A stretch of DNA of 64,000 nucleotides from Pohlia nutans (lineage: Eukaryota > Streptophyta > Bryopsida > Bryales > Mniaceae): NCBI GenBank assembly GCA_022496805.1, contig CM040093.1:1552501-1616500 (forward strand). Reading direction: 5' to 3'. Positions 23,602-35,118 of this stretch are shown here, one piece after another. How positions within the stretch are numbered: the first letter of the stretch is position 1; each line of letters opens with the position of its first letter. Made by a program: the position numbers and the translations under genes. Under the pieces are notes generated by a model. The model worked only from the letters and a program-made list of their open reading frames with translations, had not been told where the DNA came from and ran no database searches.

Positions 23602-23859
23602 TATTGAGGTAATTGATGCAACGTAGTATTGCTAGAAGCCAAAGACGTACGGGTGCTAAATAATGGTGTGTGGGAGGAGGGGTTAGGCATGGGCTGATCT
23701 CTAGAGTGTCCTTGTGATGAGTTATCCCATATGGTTTGTCCATGGTGACCTCCTAGTGTACACTACTTAAGGTGGAAGGCCTTTGAGTAAAGATCATCTC
23801 TTTCTACGCATTCCTTGTGTTTGTGTGTGTGCCTTGTGCAATCTTCTCTACCTTCAATA
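23602..23859 (+). repeat. Copia 5' LTR
   Basis: 258 bp with short inverted ends TATTGA/TCAATA. No difference from 28802-29059 was seen. It contains the promoter and, in the 3' copy, the transcript end by general LTR logic; individual signals were not resolved. Confidence 0.95.
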
Positions 23860-23873
23860 GGTTATGGGCCCAC
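23860..23873 (+). other. Copia primer-binding site, half-tRNA type
   Basis: GGTTATGGGCCCAC follows the LTR without a gap. It is complementary to the anticodon arm of plant initiator methionine tRNA (GTGGGCCCATAACC), not to the tRNA 3' end. This matches the half-tRNA priming known for Drosophila copia, Ty5 and Osser. Confidence 0.85.
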
Positions 23874-24680
23874 TCATGTGTGTTTCATGAGTATTAGATT
23901 GCATTTGTGCAAGTATTTTGAGGTCGGTGCGCAACGGGCGGTTTTGGAGCATTGTTGGAGGTTTTGGAGCTTGTTGAAGCGTTGGTGTTTCTTGGAGGTG
24001 TGCATGGGCTGAAGTTACATGTTGGAGCACTCTCTTTGGTCAATTTCTTCCCTTGATCTCCTTCTTTTCTTTCTTCTATCTCTTCGTTGCGAGTGGAACT
24101 TCGTTTGGTTCAATTGTGAGCATTTGAGTAAATGCAAGTGATTTGTGAGGTGTGAAGGCTCTCGTGGAGGGTCTACCATCTGATCCTAGTGATTAGGCAC
24201 TTGCTTTGAGGTGTTGCATGTGTTTCATGCTCTTGGGGTGCTCAAATTTTCATTTGGAGCTAGTTTGTGCACAAAGGTGCGGTTTTGAGCAATTTCAATG
24301 CGATTGGGGTTTTGAGGGACTTGTGTGAGTTCATGTGCATTGAGTGAGTGCTCTTGAAGGACACAAAGGTGTCATTGACGTGCATTGAGTGTTTGGGGAC
24401 ACTAAGGCGTCGTATTGAAGCATTTGGAGTTGTTTTGAGCTCCATTGAGTGATTTGAGGGGTTTTGGTGAGCCTCTTTGCATTTTTTGGGTGAGGGTTCT
24501 CACATTTGAGTGTTGGGAGGCGTGTGTGGAGCACAAAAGTGCTGATCTAGTGTTTGGGGTTGTTTTAAACCCATTGGGTGCACAAAGGTGCAATATCAAA
24601 GCAAAAAAATCACAAAAACAAAGTTGTGTGTTTGAGTTTGAGGTTTCATTTGTGTGGGGAGGCATACGTAAGTGAGGATC

Positions 24681-27600
24681 ATGGCATCTTTTGAGGGTGA
24701 GGGTCCCAAGGTCGTGGACAAGTTCGATGGGGTGAATTTCCACTTGTGGAAGTTCAAAATGGAGATGGTGATGGCCGAGAAGGAGTTGTGGGAGATTGTC
24801 GAGGGTAGTGAGGAACCTCCTTTCTCTTCTACGGATCCTAGGATCATGCAAGCGTACACGAGGAGGGAGAAGAAGGCATTTGCCATTTTGGCACTCAACC
24901 TCGCGGATTCGCAACTTGCGCACATTCGTTCGTGCAAGACACCCGCGGAAGCATGGTCCAAGCTTTGCAACATTCACGAAGCGAAAACATTGGCCAACAT
25001 TTTGTTTTTGAGGCGCAAGTTCTTCACCATCAAGATGGGCGAAGAAGATGACATGTTGGCGCACATCAACAAGGTCAAAGCTCTCGCGGATCAACTCAAC
25101 GGTTGCGACGTGTCGGTTACGGATGGTGACATCGTGATGACACTTTTGGAGAGCCTTCCATCATCATACGAGTACCTCATCGTGGCGATGGAGTCAAGAC
25201 CCATTACGGAGCTCACATTGGACTATGTGACCTCACGGTTGTTGCACGAGCTTTCGCGGCGAAAGGAGAACGAGTCTCGAGAAGATGGAGCGGCACTCGT
25301 GGCGAAGCAATCCAAGAATGGAGGCGGTGGGAGCTCAAGCGACAAGGTGTGCTTCTATTGTGGTAAGAAGGGCCACATTGCCAAATTTTGCTTCAAACGC
25401 AAGAGGGATGAGAAAGGGGAGAGTGCAAACAACACTAAAACTCGTGACGATGATGAGTACGCATTTACGGCTAGATATGAGGCAAGCATGAGCGATGGCA
25501 TCGAGGGTGATGCAAGCATGAGTGATGGTATCGAGGGTGATGCAAGCATGAGTGATTGGATTGAGGTTGGTGATGAGTATGCAAACATGGCAAGCAATGT
25601 ATCGTGCAATGGTAGTACGAGTGATTGGATTGTTGATTCGGGGGCTACAAGCCACATGTCACCACATAAAACTTGTTTTCATTCGTATGCTCTCATTAAT
25701 CCAAGGAGAGTGATTTTGGGAGATGATACGGTGCTTGAGGCCGTTGGCAAGGGCCAAATTGTTGTAGACACCGAGGTGAGGGGTCGTGTGAAGACAATCA
25801 CTATCAAAGATGTCCTCCACGTTCCCAAACTAACGGCAAATTTACTATCGGTGAGGCAACTAGTGGCAAAGCACTTGAGAGTAGAGTTTAGTGATAAGGG
25901 GTGTTATGTGTTGTCACCGAGTCGAGATGAGGTGGCCATCATTGAAGAACACGAGGGCTTGTACCACATCAAGTTCTCCAAGGTGCATTCGAAGGAATCG
26001 GCGGCGTTGGCGCATTCAAACTTGAAGGACGACAAGTTGGCGTTGTGGCATCGTCGACTTGGCCATTTGAACATCAAGAGTGTGAAGACACTACGCGGCA
26101 TGGTAAGCGGTATGGATCTTCATCAATTGAAAGTGGATGCTTCTACATTCACGTGTGAAGGTTGCATTGAAGGCAAGCAACAACGGTTGCCATTTGCGGG
26201 TGAAGGGGCGACACGGGCCACAAAAGTTTTGGAGATCGTGCATTCGGATGTGTGTGGCCCCATGAAGACCACATCGATGGGAGGTTGCAAGTACTTTGTG
26301 ACCTTCATCGATGATTTTTCAAGGAAGATATGGCTCTACCCTATCAAAGCCAAGAGTGAGTGCTTTGAGAAGTTCAAGGAGTTCAAGACATTGGTGGAGA
26401 ACCAATCCGAATTAAAGATCAAGGTGTTTCGGTCGGACAATGGCGGCGAGTACATGTCCAAGAAATTTGACGAGCTTTTGAAGAATGAAGGCATCGCACG
26501 CCAAACTTCGGCCCCGTACACGCCTCAACAAAATGGAGTTGCGGAGCGCGCAAATCGCACCATTGTAGAGATGGCGAGGAGCATGTTGCACGCTCAAAAC
26601 TTGAAGTTGGACCTTTGGGCGGAAGCGGTGGTGAATGCGGTATACACACGCAATCGGTGTCCAACAAGCGCGGTTGAAGGCATGACGCCGGAGCAAGCGT
26701 GGAGTGGGAGGCAACCATGTGTTGCACACATGCGCATCTTCGGATGCATTGCATATGCGAAGGTTCCCGACGAACGGAGGACGAAACTCGAGGCTAAGGC
26801 CTTGAAATGTGTGTTTCTTGGGTATTGTGAAGGTACCAAGGCGTATAGACTCATGTCGGTGGACACGAGGAAGATCATTCGGTCACGTGATGTGACATTT
26901 TGTGAGGAGTCTACGATGGAGGCTCCTTTGGAGGTTGGTCCAAGTGGGAGTAGTGGAGACGTTTTGGTGGACACACCCTCCAAGTCTCCTAGTGTTGTTG
27001 ATGTAGGTGATGATGACGGTGATGACGAAGCTGGCGACACGGAGGTTGTTGAAGCGCCATCGAGCTCAAAGGCCAAGAATGGCGCAAAGGGCACGCAAGA
27101 GGAGCAAGTTTCTTCAAGCGAGCGGCGGTACCCCGAGAGATCGCGCAAGCCACCTGGAGAATGGTGGAAGAACCACATCTTCCCTCAAGTGGAGGACGAG
27201 CATGCGAATGTGGCATTATCGGATGGTCCATTGACCATTCGAGAAGCCATGCAAGGTGAGGATGCGGTCAAGTGGGAGCGCGCCATGCAAGAGGAGTACG
27301 ACTCTCTAATTGCTAACGGTACGTGGCAATTAACTCCCATTCCAAAGGATCGCAACCCCATTGGTTGCAAATGGGTGTTTCGGACAAAGAGGGATGTTTC
27401 GGGTATTGTTGTGCGTCACAAGGCAAGATTAGTAGCCAAGGGGTTTGCGCAAGTGCATGGGGTGGACTTTCACGAGACATTTGCTCCCGTGGCCAAGTTC
27501 ACCACCATTCGATGCATTCTTGCCATTGGAGCGGCCTTGGACTTGGAGATGCATCAAATGGATGTGAAGACCGCATTTTTGAATGGCGATTTGGAGGAGG

Positions 27601-28826
27601 ACATCTACATGGTGCAACCTGAGGGGTTTGTGCAACAAGGTAAAGAGCACCTTGTTTGTAAGTTGCAAAAATCATTGTATGGGTTGAAACAATCTCCAAG
27701 AGCGTGGTACCAAAAGATTGACACGTTCTTGCTTGCACACGGGTTTACTAGGAGCATTGCGGATCATAGTCTCTACTTCATGCAAGAGGGGCAAAATGTG
27801 GTGATTGTGATCATATATGTTGATGATTTGATCATTCTTGCAAGCCTCATGAGTTTAATGAATGCATTAAAAGGCATGCTTGAGAGAGAGTACGAGATGA
27901 GTGATCTTGGAGAATTGCACTTTTGTCTTGGTGTTGAGTTTGTGCGTGATAGGGCTACACGCACTATCACCATGAGTCAAGGCAAGTATGTGATGGACGT
28001 GCTCAAGAGATTCGGGATGGAGGATTGTAAGCCCGTGGCAACACCATTGGATGCAAACTCCAAGCTCGTCAAGCTTTCGGAGGAGGAGTATGCGATGGAG
28101 GCTAAATCGATGGCGGAGGTGCCATACAAGCAAGCGGTGGGGTCGTTGATGTATGCGATGATTGCGACACGGCCCGACCTTGCGTATCCAATTAGCGTGG
28201 TGAGTCAACACATGGCGAGACCGGGCTCGATGCATTGGATGACGGTCAAGAGGATCATGCGTTATTTGAGGGGCACAAGCGATGTGAAGTTGTGTCTTGG
28301 AGGCAAAGACATTGTGTTGAGCGGCTATTGTGACGCGGACTACGCGGGAGACACGAGCGATCGAAGATCGACAACGGGCTACATGTTCAAGGTCGGATCG
28401 GGAGCGGTGTCGTGGAATAGCAAGCGGCAACAAACGACGGCGACATCAACGGTGGAGGCCGAGTACATGGCTACGAGCCATGCCACGAAGGAGGCCATTT
28501 GGTTGAGGCAACTAATGGTGGATGTGGGTTGCACACAAGGTGAGGCTACAACGATTATGTGTGACAACCAAGGGTGCATTTCACTTGCAAAGAACCCTAC
28601 ACATCATTCACGCACGAAGCACATTGATGTGCAATACCACTTCATTCGGGAGAAGTTGGAATTGGGAGTTATACATTTGGAGTATTGCCCAACGGAGCAC
28701 ATGGTGGCGGATGTGCTCACAAAGGGTCTTTGTAGAGACCGACACCAACGATTAGTAATAGCATTTGGACTTAGAGGCTTTGGCTCTACGCAAAGTGGGA
28801 GTATTGAGGTAATTGATGCAACGTAG
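24681..28826 (+). CDS. Copia gag-pol polyprotein (1381 aa)
   Basis: The first ATG of the frame is at 24681 (an in-frame GTG lies three codons earlier). Gag includes a UBN2-like region and a CCHC knuckle CFYCGKKGHIAKFC at about residue 223. An imperfect 11-residue repeat (ASMSDGIEGD, up to three times) follows at about 270-300. The protease site is WIVDSGATSHMS (about 315). The integrase has HRRLGHLN...CEGC (about 456-495) and the catalytic residues in HSDVCGPM, FRSDNGGEY and QQNGVAERANRT (about 520-625). RT shows DVKTAFLNGDLEEDIY (about 961) and YVDDLIILA (about 1047). RNase H shows GYCDADYAGD (about 1215) and KHIDVQYHFIREKL (about 1313). All key residues are present and there is no stop or frameshift. 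The last eight codons and the stop lie inside the 3' LTR. Confidence 0.95.
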   Translation: MASFEGEGPKVVDKFDGVNFHLWKFKMEMVMAEKELWEIVEGSEEPPFSSTDPRIMQAYTRREKKAFAILALNLADSQLAHIRSCKTPAEAWSKLCNIHEAKTLANILFLRRKFFTIKMGEEDDMLAHINKVKALADQLNGCDVSVTDGDIVMTLLESLPSSYEYLIVAMESRPITELTLDYVTSRLLHELSRRKENESREDGAALVAKQSKNGGGGSSSDKVCFYCGKKGHIAKFCFKRKRDEKGESANNTKTRDDDEYAFTARYEASMSDGIEGDASMSDGIEGDASMSDWIEVGDEYANMASNVSCNGSTSDWIVDSGATSHMSPHKTCFHSYALINPRRVILGDDTVLEAVGKGQIVVDTEVRGRVKTITIKDVLHVPKLTANLLSVRQLVAKHLRVEFSDKGCYVLSPSRDEVAIIEEHEGLYHIKFSKVHSKESAALAHSNLKDDKLALWHRRLGHLNIKSVKTLRGMVSGMDLHQLKVDASTFTCEGCIEGKQQRLPFAGEGATRATKVLEIVHSDVCGPMKTTSMGGCKYFVTFIDDFSRKIWLYPIKAKSECFEKFKEFKTLVENQSELKIKVFRSDNGGEYMSKKFDELLKNEGIARQTSAPYTPQQNGVAERANRTIVEMARSMLHAQNLKLDLWAEAVVNAVYTRNRCPTSAVEGMTPEQAWSGRQPCVAHMRIFGCIAYAKVPDERRTKLEAKALKCVFLGYCEGTKAYRLMSVDTRKIIRSRDVTFCEESTMEAPLEVGPSGSSGDVLVDTPSKSPSVVDVGDDDGDDEAGDTEVVEAPSSSKAKNGAKGTQEEQVSSSERRYPERSRKPPGEWWKNHIFPQVEDEHANVALSDGPLTIREAMQGEDAVKWERAMQEEYDSLIANGTWQLTPIPKDRNPIGCKWVFRTKRDVSGIVVRHKARLVAKGFAQVHGVDFHETFAPVAKFTTIRCILAIGAALDLEMHQMDVKTAFLNGDLEEDIYMVQPEGFVQQGKEHLVCKLQKSLYGLKQSPRAWYQKIDTFLLAHGFTRSIADHSLYFMQEGQNVVIVIIYVDDLIILASLMSLMNALKGMLEREYEMSDLGELHFCLGVEFVRDRATRTITMSQGKYVMDVLKRFGMEDCKPVATPLDANSKLVKLSEEEYAMEAKSMAEVPYKQAVGSLMYAMIATRPDLAYPISVVSQHMARPGSMHWMTVKRIMRYLRGTSDVKLCLGGKDIVLSGYCDADYAGDTSDRRSTTGYMFKVGSGAVSWNSKRQQTTATSTVEAEYMATSHATKEAIWLRQLMVDVGCTQGEATTIMCDNQGCISLAKNPTHHSRTKHIDVQYHFIREKLELGVIHLEYCPTEHMVADVLTKGLCRDRHQRLVIAFGLRGFGSTQSGSIEVIDAT
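28791..28801 (+). other. Copia polypurine tract
   Basis: CAAAGTGGGAG directly precedes the 3' LTR inside the coding frame; this is the usual plus-strand primer position. Confidence 0.75.
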
Positions 28827-29059
28827 TATTGCTAGAAGCCAAAGACGTACGGGTGCTAAATAATGGTGTGTGGGAGGAGGGGTTAGGCATGGGCTGATCT
28901 CTAGAGTGTCCTTGTGATGAGTTATCCCATATGGTTTGTCCATGGTGACCTCCTAGTGTACACTACTTAAGGTGGAAGGCCTTTGAGTAAAGATCATCTC
29001 TTTCTACGCATTCCTTGTGTTTGTGTGTGTGCCTTGTGCAATCTTCTCTACCTTCAATA
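28802..29059 (+). repeat. Copia 3' LTR
   Basis: 258 bp, the same sequence as the 5' LTR; followed by the duplicated target TATTT. Confidence 0.95.
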
Positions 29060-29064
29060 TATTT

Positions 29065-32000
29065 TGTTATATATAAAGTTCTTCTACAATCAATATTGTT
29101 ATTACATTAAACATCAGGTTATGTTCATTATTTTATGATAGATTCTATTGATGTCTGGGAATAATTCATTATTGTTAGCTTCATCCACAACTGTTGTCGT
29201 CAGTGTTTTCTTGCTTTTATCATTGTCAGTTCTTCCATTTCTCCTGTCTGAATGTCCCAGTATAACACATACCGTCCGCAGTAATGAGTTTCAGAAAGCA
29301 TTTTTGCACAGAAACATTCGAACAATTTGTTTGTACCATATAATTACTGACATCGTCAATAACCATGTTTCACAATCTTAGAAATTCCCATCGAAACACT
29401 ACTGTACTCAGTACTGAACTACTTGAAGAATTTTGGAAAATACATACAGTTGTTCTAAATCATACAACCTCAAAGGTACGCTGTCGTCTGGGATAATATG
29501 ATTTCGTTATATTGAAATTCGAAGTTCAGGCATGTACAAATTCTCTTCAATTTCAAAAGCACCACATACACGTTAACAACTACTATAATAATTGATATAA
29601 TAGGAAATCATATAAACGAATAGTATTATATATCGTGTATACAAGATCATAATATATTTTCCACACACATCATTCGCACACTCGATAGATTCCATACTGC
29701 AACTGATGATCATTAGTATTGTTGTGGTCAGAAACTTTTTTTGTCGCGTACTGTTCATATTCTGTTCATACCTTTTGAAAGTACAGTCCAGTCCATGTAT
29801 AAAAGTAGAGAAGATTTTTTATGAGAATGACGAACTATCTTTATTAATAGAGAATTAAGTTAATTATTGAATCCAGTGTTACAGAAGAATAAACTTATAA
29901 TACAGTAAATAAAAATAATAGTAGATTACAGAAAATAGAAGTACATGAAATTAACATGAAATAAATATATGTGAAGGAATACGTACCTTGAATAATACAG
30001 GATTAAGTTAATTAGACTATAGTGAATGGTGTATTTACTGTCCAAAATTGAATTTCTCAAATCCTGACACTATTTACTTCCAAGGATATATAGTGTCCTC
30101 GTATGAACAAAGCACTTTATACTTCCAATGACATATTGCAACTTTATACTAAATGTAGCAGGACACCTCATGTCACTACGAATACTTCGAAAGAACAAGG
30201 CATTCTCAATGAAATTGCGAAATACGACTCGCAAACTCCTATCTAGTGTTATAGGGCTCACAATATTTCTCTTCATTTGTGATCCAATTGTACTAAAAGT
30301 GATGAATTATCAGTACAAACTATATACAGCAATGAAGGTAATTCAATTGCTACTGTGAAGGAATTAATGGAATTATTGAATTGTTTTCTGTGGTTTATTC
30401 TTTTTTTTTTTTAAAGAACATAAGGTTATGTAGCTCTTGCGAGGATTCACCGTTTAGCTCTCCCCACATGAAAGACAAGAAATTCAAAACATGTGACTCT
30501 GCATACAGGGCTACTGTACACTTGCAACCCACCATCATCATTCTTTAAATAAATAATGACGTGGCAAGTCCAATATTTTAGAGCCGTCTACAACGATTCT
30601 TATTCCAAGGTACAGTTGAGAAGTGCGACAGAACCCTCTGTAATTTGACTAAACATTGCAACAATTGTCTTTCTATAAAATATGGGGGCGTGTACAATGT
30701 TGTAGTTTTTTGTCGATTAGAAAGGAGACAACATTTGCAATAACTTAGAAAATTAAGTATTATTTTAGTGGTTTTCAATTACAGAGCGCTACTATATTTT
30801 TATATTCACGGTATCCAAAATTGTGACAACAGAAACTTGAAGTGTAGAATATGCTGTGAAATTCGAAACAAATTCAATCCGCAATCAAATGTTGTTCACA
30901 ATTTCGCTCCTTTTGTGTCCAAAAAAAAAACAAACAAATGTTGTTCACAATCTAAATTTTCCAGCGCACCTTCTCAAGCTCTTATATTATATTAATCGTT
31001 CCGAAAGTGAATTTCTTCATATCATGAACACCATTTATATTTTCGTATCAGCACAACTATAAGCAGAAAGAGGAACATGTAAAACATAAATACATGCAAC
31101 AGAAACAGTGCAACAAAACTTGGTTGAACCCCTACATTTTTGAACGACCATATTATGGTTGTTCCAGTTCTTGGGCAGCCGCCAGTGATTTCATATTCTT
31201 CAGAATGTCAATGCCAAATGCAGTGGACCTTACAAAAAGTACACTGTACATGTCGCACTTCGTTCCATGTCATTTCGAAAAGTATTGCAAAATTTATAAG
31301 CACTGGAAGTTTTTGAAGCGAGATCAGGCAGCCAGTTTTTTGTTTTGTTTTTTTTTTTTTTTTTTTTTGTTTTCCAGTATTTCTTTTTTGATTCACGATT
31401 GGTTGATCTTTATGTCCAAATGAAGATTTACATCAACCTAGTTTTAGCAATGGGATAACAGTTATGAGGACATATGTATTTTGGGCAGTTTCGAGAAAAA
31501 AAACTGTGAAGCTCATTTCTGAACTCCGTTTTCAATATTTTGTAATGAAATACAAGGCACTGGGTGAACATTTCCAAGTACAACATTCTCACCGTTAAGA
31601 TTGACATTTTACATTTCTATGTCAAACTTAGTAACGATTTTCTTTTTCCTTTCACTTTGTACCCACTTCTCGTAATTGTTTTTTGAGAAAATGAATATGA
31701 GGTTTTTGCTGACAAGATTTTATTTTTGAAGACTTCCCTCAATTGTTATCATGGCCTTGCCATTAAATGCATTTCGAACCCATTCAAAAAAAGGATATTA
31801 ATTTCTAAACCTTTTGATCTAATATTCAATATTCAATATTACATAAACCTCTTGGTCTACCAAAGAGAATGGGACCTCATTAACCATCATGGATAACCTA
31901 CAAGTTTTACGTAGGGTTGTTCCATGCACTTGTAACTATTGCGCATTGCGTACCTTGTGCCCAAGCTGTCTAACTCATTGCTGACGTCATCAAGGGTTTA

Positions 32001-32996
32001 GTGTACAAGGCGGATACCATGCCGGGTATGGGCGGGTATCAATTCAGGGAGGGCGGTGTAGGGTTTCGCGCCCGGAGGTTCCTGCGTTCTGTCTGTGCTT
32101 GCACTCCCGCTCCTTACCGTTTGCTGTGCGCTGTCGTTGTTGTTGTGAGTGTGTGTTGTGAGGGTGTTGCGGGAGCTGCGCATGAAGGACGTGCGGGAGG
32201 TGCGCGTGAAGTACGCCTGGGAGGTGCGGCAGGAGCGCTCCATAGGCGGCGGGAGGATCGCGTGGAGGACGTGCGAGAGGTGCGGCAGGAGCGGTCGATA
32301 GGCGGCGGGAGGAGCGTTGTCAACTTCGTGGGAGCTGCGCTGCTCGAGGAAGGGGAGCGAGCGTCCGGCAGAAGAAGCGCAAGCGTGCAGGAGGTGCAGA
32401 GGACGGGGCGCGTGAGGAATTTTACATCAAGCCACAGGTGCGTTGAGCTCATACTGTGCACTGTGGCCACGGTATTCTTTTCTGTCTTCGTAGATTTTTC
32501 TGTGCTGGATCCGCGCGCGTAGCGTAGCTGGACCGGAGGACGAGGACAACATAATAAGAGAGTTACATTCAGAGATGCCCAAATGGATACTTCGTTTTTT
32601 TGTAGTATTGCACTCGGGTTTTTCTTACCATCGCTGGGTTTCTAGAGTTCCATTGTAGGGTTTTTGTCATGTCCAATGTGTTTACTAGTCGTTTCAGTTG
32701 GTTTTTTCTCTGTTTGAAATCTTCACGTGTAATAGATTCTTGTGTGGAATCTATGCCACTTGTAGATTTCACATCGTCTGCAAACTCTGGAAGTGAAGAA
32801 GAAGATTTATGAAATTTGCGTCAGTAACGTATACAAGTTATCGGTTTTCTTTCTCGCTATTCTGTCGCAGTACATCTTTCCCATATACCTGGATATACTT
32901 GTGAATATACGCACGCTGTAATTCAATAAAATGTATTTTCAATCGTATACTTAGCGTAGGCTAAACGTATACAACAGTAGACTCCGTAGCCACCCC
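29065..32996. other. AT-rich non-coding region with a GC-rich patch
   Basis: No recognisable gene. A poly-T run lies at about 31349-31368. At about 32040-32520 a GC-rich patch contains a direct repeat (GAGGTGCGGCAGGAGCG plus GATAGGCGGCGGGAGGA type, near 32220-32310) and open frames on both strands without known domains. At about 32745-32770 a short imperfect hairpin resembles the inner arm of the MITE at 20455. Confidence 0.4.
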
Positions 32997-35055
32997 ACTG
33001 TGCAATTGCACACTGGCGGAGGCAGAGAGGCAAGGAAATAAGAGAAGGATTTCGTCTAGAGATAGCCACTTCATTTGCCCGCAATAGAGAGGGCAGACAT
33101 TGGGAAAGGCCTGCCCTGCCTACCCGGGCTTCTTGAAAATTTTCAGGGCACCTGATGTTGTTCTAGTGAAAATAAAGTGAGGCAGTTCATGTGTGGGTCA
33201 AGACGATAACATTCCGTGATGACTGCACGCTGTGCTTTGTGCAAAGCTGCTAATACGATATTGCCCGGTGGCCAATGATGTTTGGTACACACTGTCGGAT
33301 TGTTCCTGTTCGGGGGGGGAATAGACATGCAGGCCCCTGTAGGATTGTCTCTGCTCAGAGAAACACAAGGACATACTGTAGAGCGTGTGCATGGACAGTA
33401 ACCACTGCTGCAGTTGCACGCTAGTAAGGATTCCACTGCAAGTGACCACTGGTGGCAACAGCAATGCTGCCATGGTACAATTGCACAGAAGAGACTTGTC
33501 CGCAGCAAGCATGAGCTTCATGCTGTGTGTCAGGAATTAGACGAGGATTGTAATTTACCTCAGCATAGGATAATGTATGATGTGATCTAATGCGCTTCAA
33601 GAAAGCCACACCATGCAACTCAGCTGCCAATGTGCAATTGCACAATGGCAAGACGTGCCGGCTTACAGTAGGGTTTTAACTTTGATCAAAAGACAAGCAC
33701 TGGGAATTGCATGATGTGTTGTCAGTAGCTTAATAGAATTAATTTATGCTTCGCAAACAATAGCACTCAGACCATGCAGCTATTGTGCAACTGCACACTG
33801 ACTTGACATGCGTATGCTTAGACAGTACGATGACATCGTGCTTCTTATTTTGCAATACTTTGATGAATGATTGCAATACTTGAAGGATGCAACACACCTA
33901 GGACAATTTGTTATTTGCGAGAAGCTTTATTGACGCATACCAATAACACCAAGCTGCCATTGTGCAATTGCATGCTGGAGACTTCCGTGTCCTTAAACTC
34001 TTGGATGTAACAAAGTCACCCCCTGTAACTACGCTGCCATTGTGCAACTGCACAATGGCAAGACGAGTCGGGTAACAGTAGGATTTCAACGTTGATAGGA
34101 AGACGACCACTCGGGACTACGATGTGATGTCAGTTCCTTCAGAGCATGTACACTTCGCAAAGGCAAGCATGAAATCAATGCTGCGATTGTGCAAGTGCAA
34201 ACTCGCGTGACCTGCGTTTTCTTACACTAGGATGTCATCGTGATTTCGAATTTGCAATGTTTAAGTGGAATTATCTCCTAGGAACAGATCGACAAAAATG
34301 TCTAATTCGTAAGAAGCAGCACTGACGCCTAGCATTAAGACAAAGGTGCCACCGTGCAATTGCATGCTGGCGAGACTTGCGTCTGGTTATTCTCTTGGAT
34401 TGCATCCGTGTCATGAAAGCGGGAAGAAGGCAATGCGATGCTATTCCAAAAGATGCAACAGGAGAACCCCACGAGGCTAAGAGGGTACTGTACAATTGCA
34501 GTGGCAGTACTTGCGATTCCTTACACAGTAGGCAATGATCGTGCTACTAGTCGCCAGAAGGGGCGCAAGGATTCAAAATAAGGATACTGCATAGCATAAT
34601 TATACATTACCGCATAGAAAGCTGCAAATGTGCACATGCAAACAGCATTGTCTACATGATTGTAGTCTTAGTGTCATCTACATGTAGTCTTAGTGTCATC
34701 TACATGTAGTCTTAGCGTCGTCTACATGTAGTCTTGGCGTGCAGTCTTGGACTGTCAGGATAGCGGAAACAGGATTCTGAACGCCGTAGAATCAGATGAT
34801 AAATAAGAACCGGTCGAGGTAAACATGCCAGTGTGCAATTGCACACTGACGTGGCTACTGAAACCGAACAAAAGCATGTACACTCTGGCTTTGCAGACCA
34901 TGATAATGAGAAAAGCAATCGCTATGGTGGAACTAAAGTTATGATCGTGATCTGAGTGATCTGAGTGGAAAGTTTGCATTACGTCTGTTGTGTCGTCAAA
35001 CTTCATCAGAACTGGCCTAGTAACCAGAGCTGACGGTGTGCAATTGCACGGTGGC
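32997..35055. repeat. Palindrome array upstream of the ParB-like gene
   Basis: Thirteen copies in 2 kb, at about 32997, 33403, 33470, 33626, 33782, 33953, 34036, 34184, 34348, 34486, 34626, 34826 and 35027. The typical spacing is 135-205 bp. The best copies read CCACTGTGCAATTGCACACT and CAGTGTGCAATTGCACACTG, often with GCC and GGC at the outer ends. Several are degenerate on one arm. The array stops 64 bp before the ATG at 35119, so it could be an operator or centromere-like region. Confidence 0.85.
34651..34740 (+). repeat. 22-bp tandem repeat
   Basis: About four units of ACATGTAGTCTTAGTGTCAT plus CT, the last ones with small changes, inside the palindrome array. Confidence 0.8.
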
Positions 35056-35118
35056 GGAGTCGTGACTATTATCTGCCGTGTAAGTGCTGACAGAAGAAAA
35101 TAAAATTCTCATGCAGGT

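Larger units (their letters stand above)
23602..29059 (+). mobile_element. Intact Ty1/copia retrotransposon, 5,458 bp
   Basis: Two 258-bp LTRs that appear identical start TATTGAGGT and end CCTTCAATA, with a 5-bp target duplication TATTT at 23597-23601 and 29060-29064. The internal region has a primer site directly after the 5' LTR, a leader of about 800 bp, one uninterrupted polyprotein ORF and a purine tract before the 3' LTR. Protease, integrase, RT and RNase H are in copia order. Identical LTRs and an intact ORF indicate a very recent insertion, and the element is probably still able to move. It lies inside the giant DNA transposon in a non-coding part. Confidence 0.95.

Noticed and set aside
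31349..31368. Poly-T run as a retroposon tail
   Set aside because: No LINE or SINE sequence and no target duplication next to it.
32997..35055. CRISPR-like appearance of the palindrome array
   Set aside because: Spacings are irregular, copies diverge on one arm, there are no cas genes, and the context is eukaryotic with introns.
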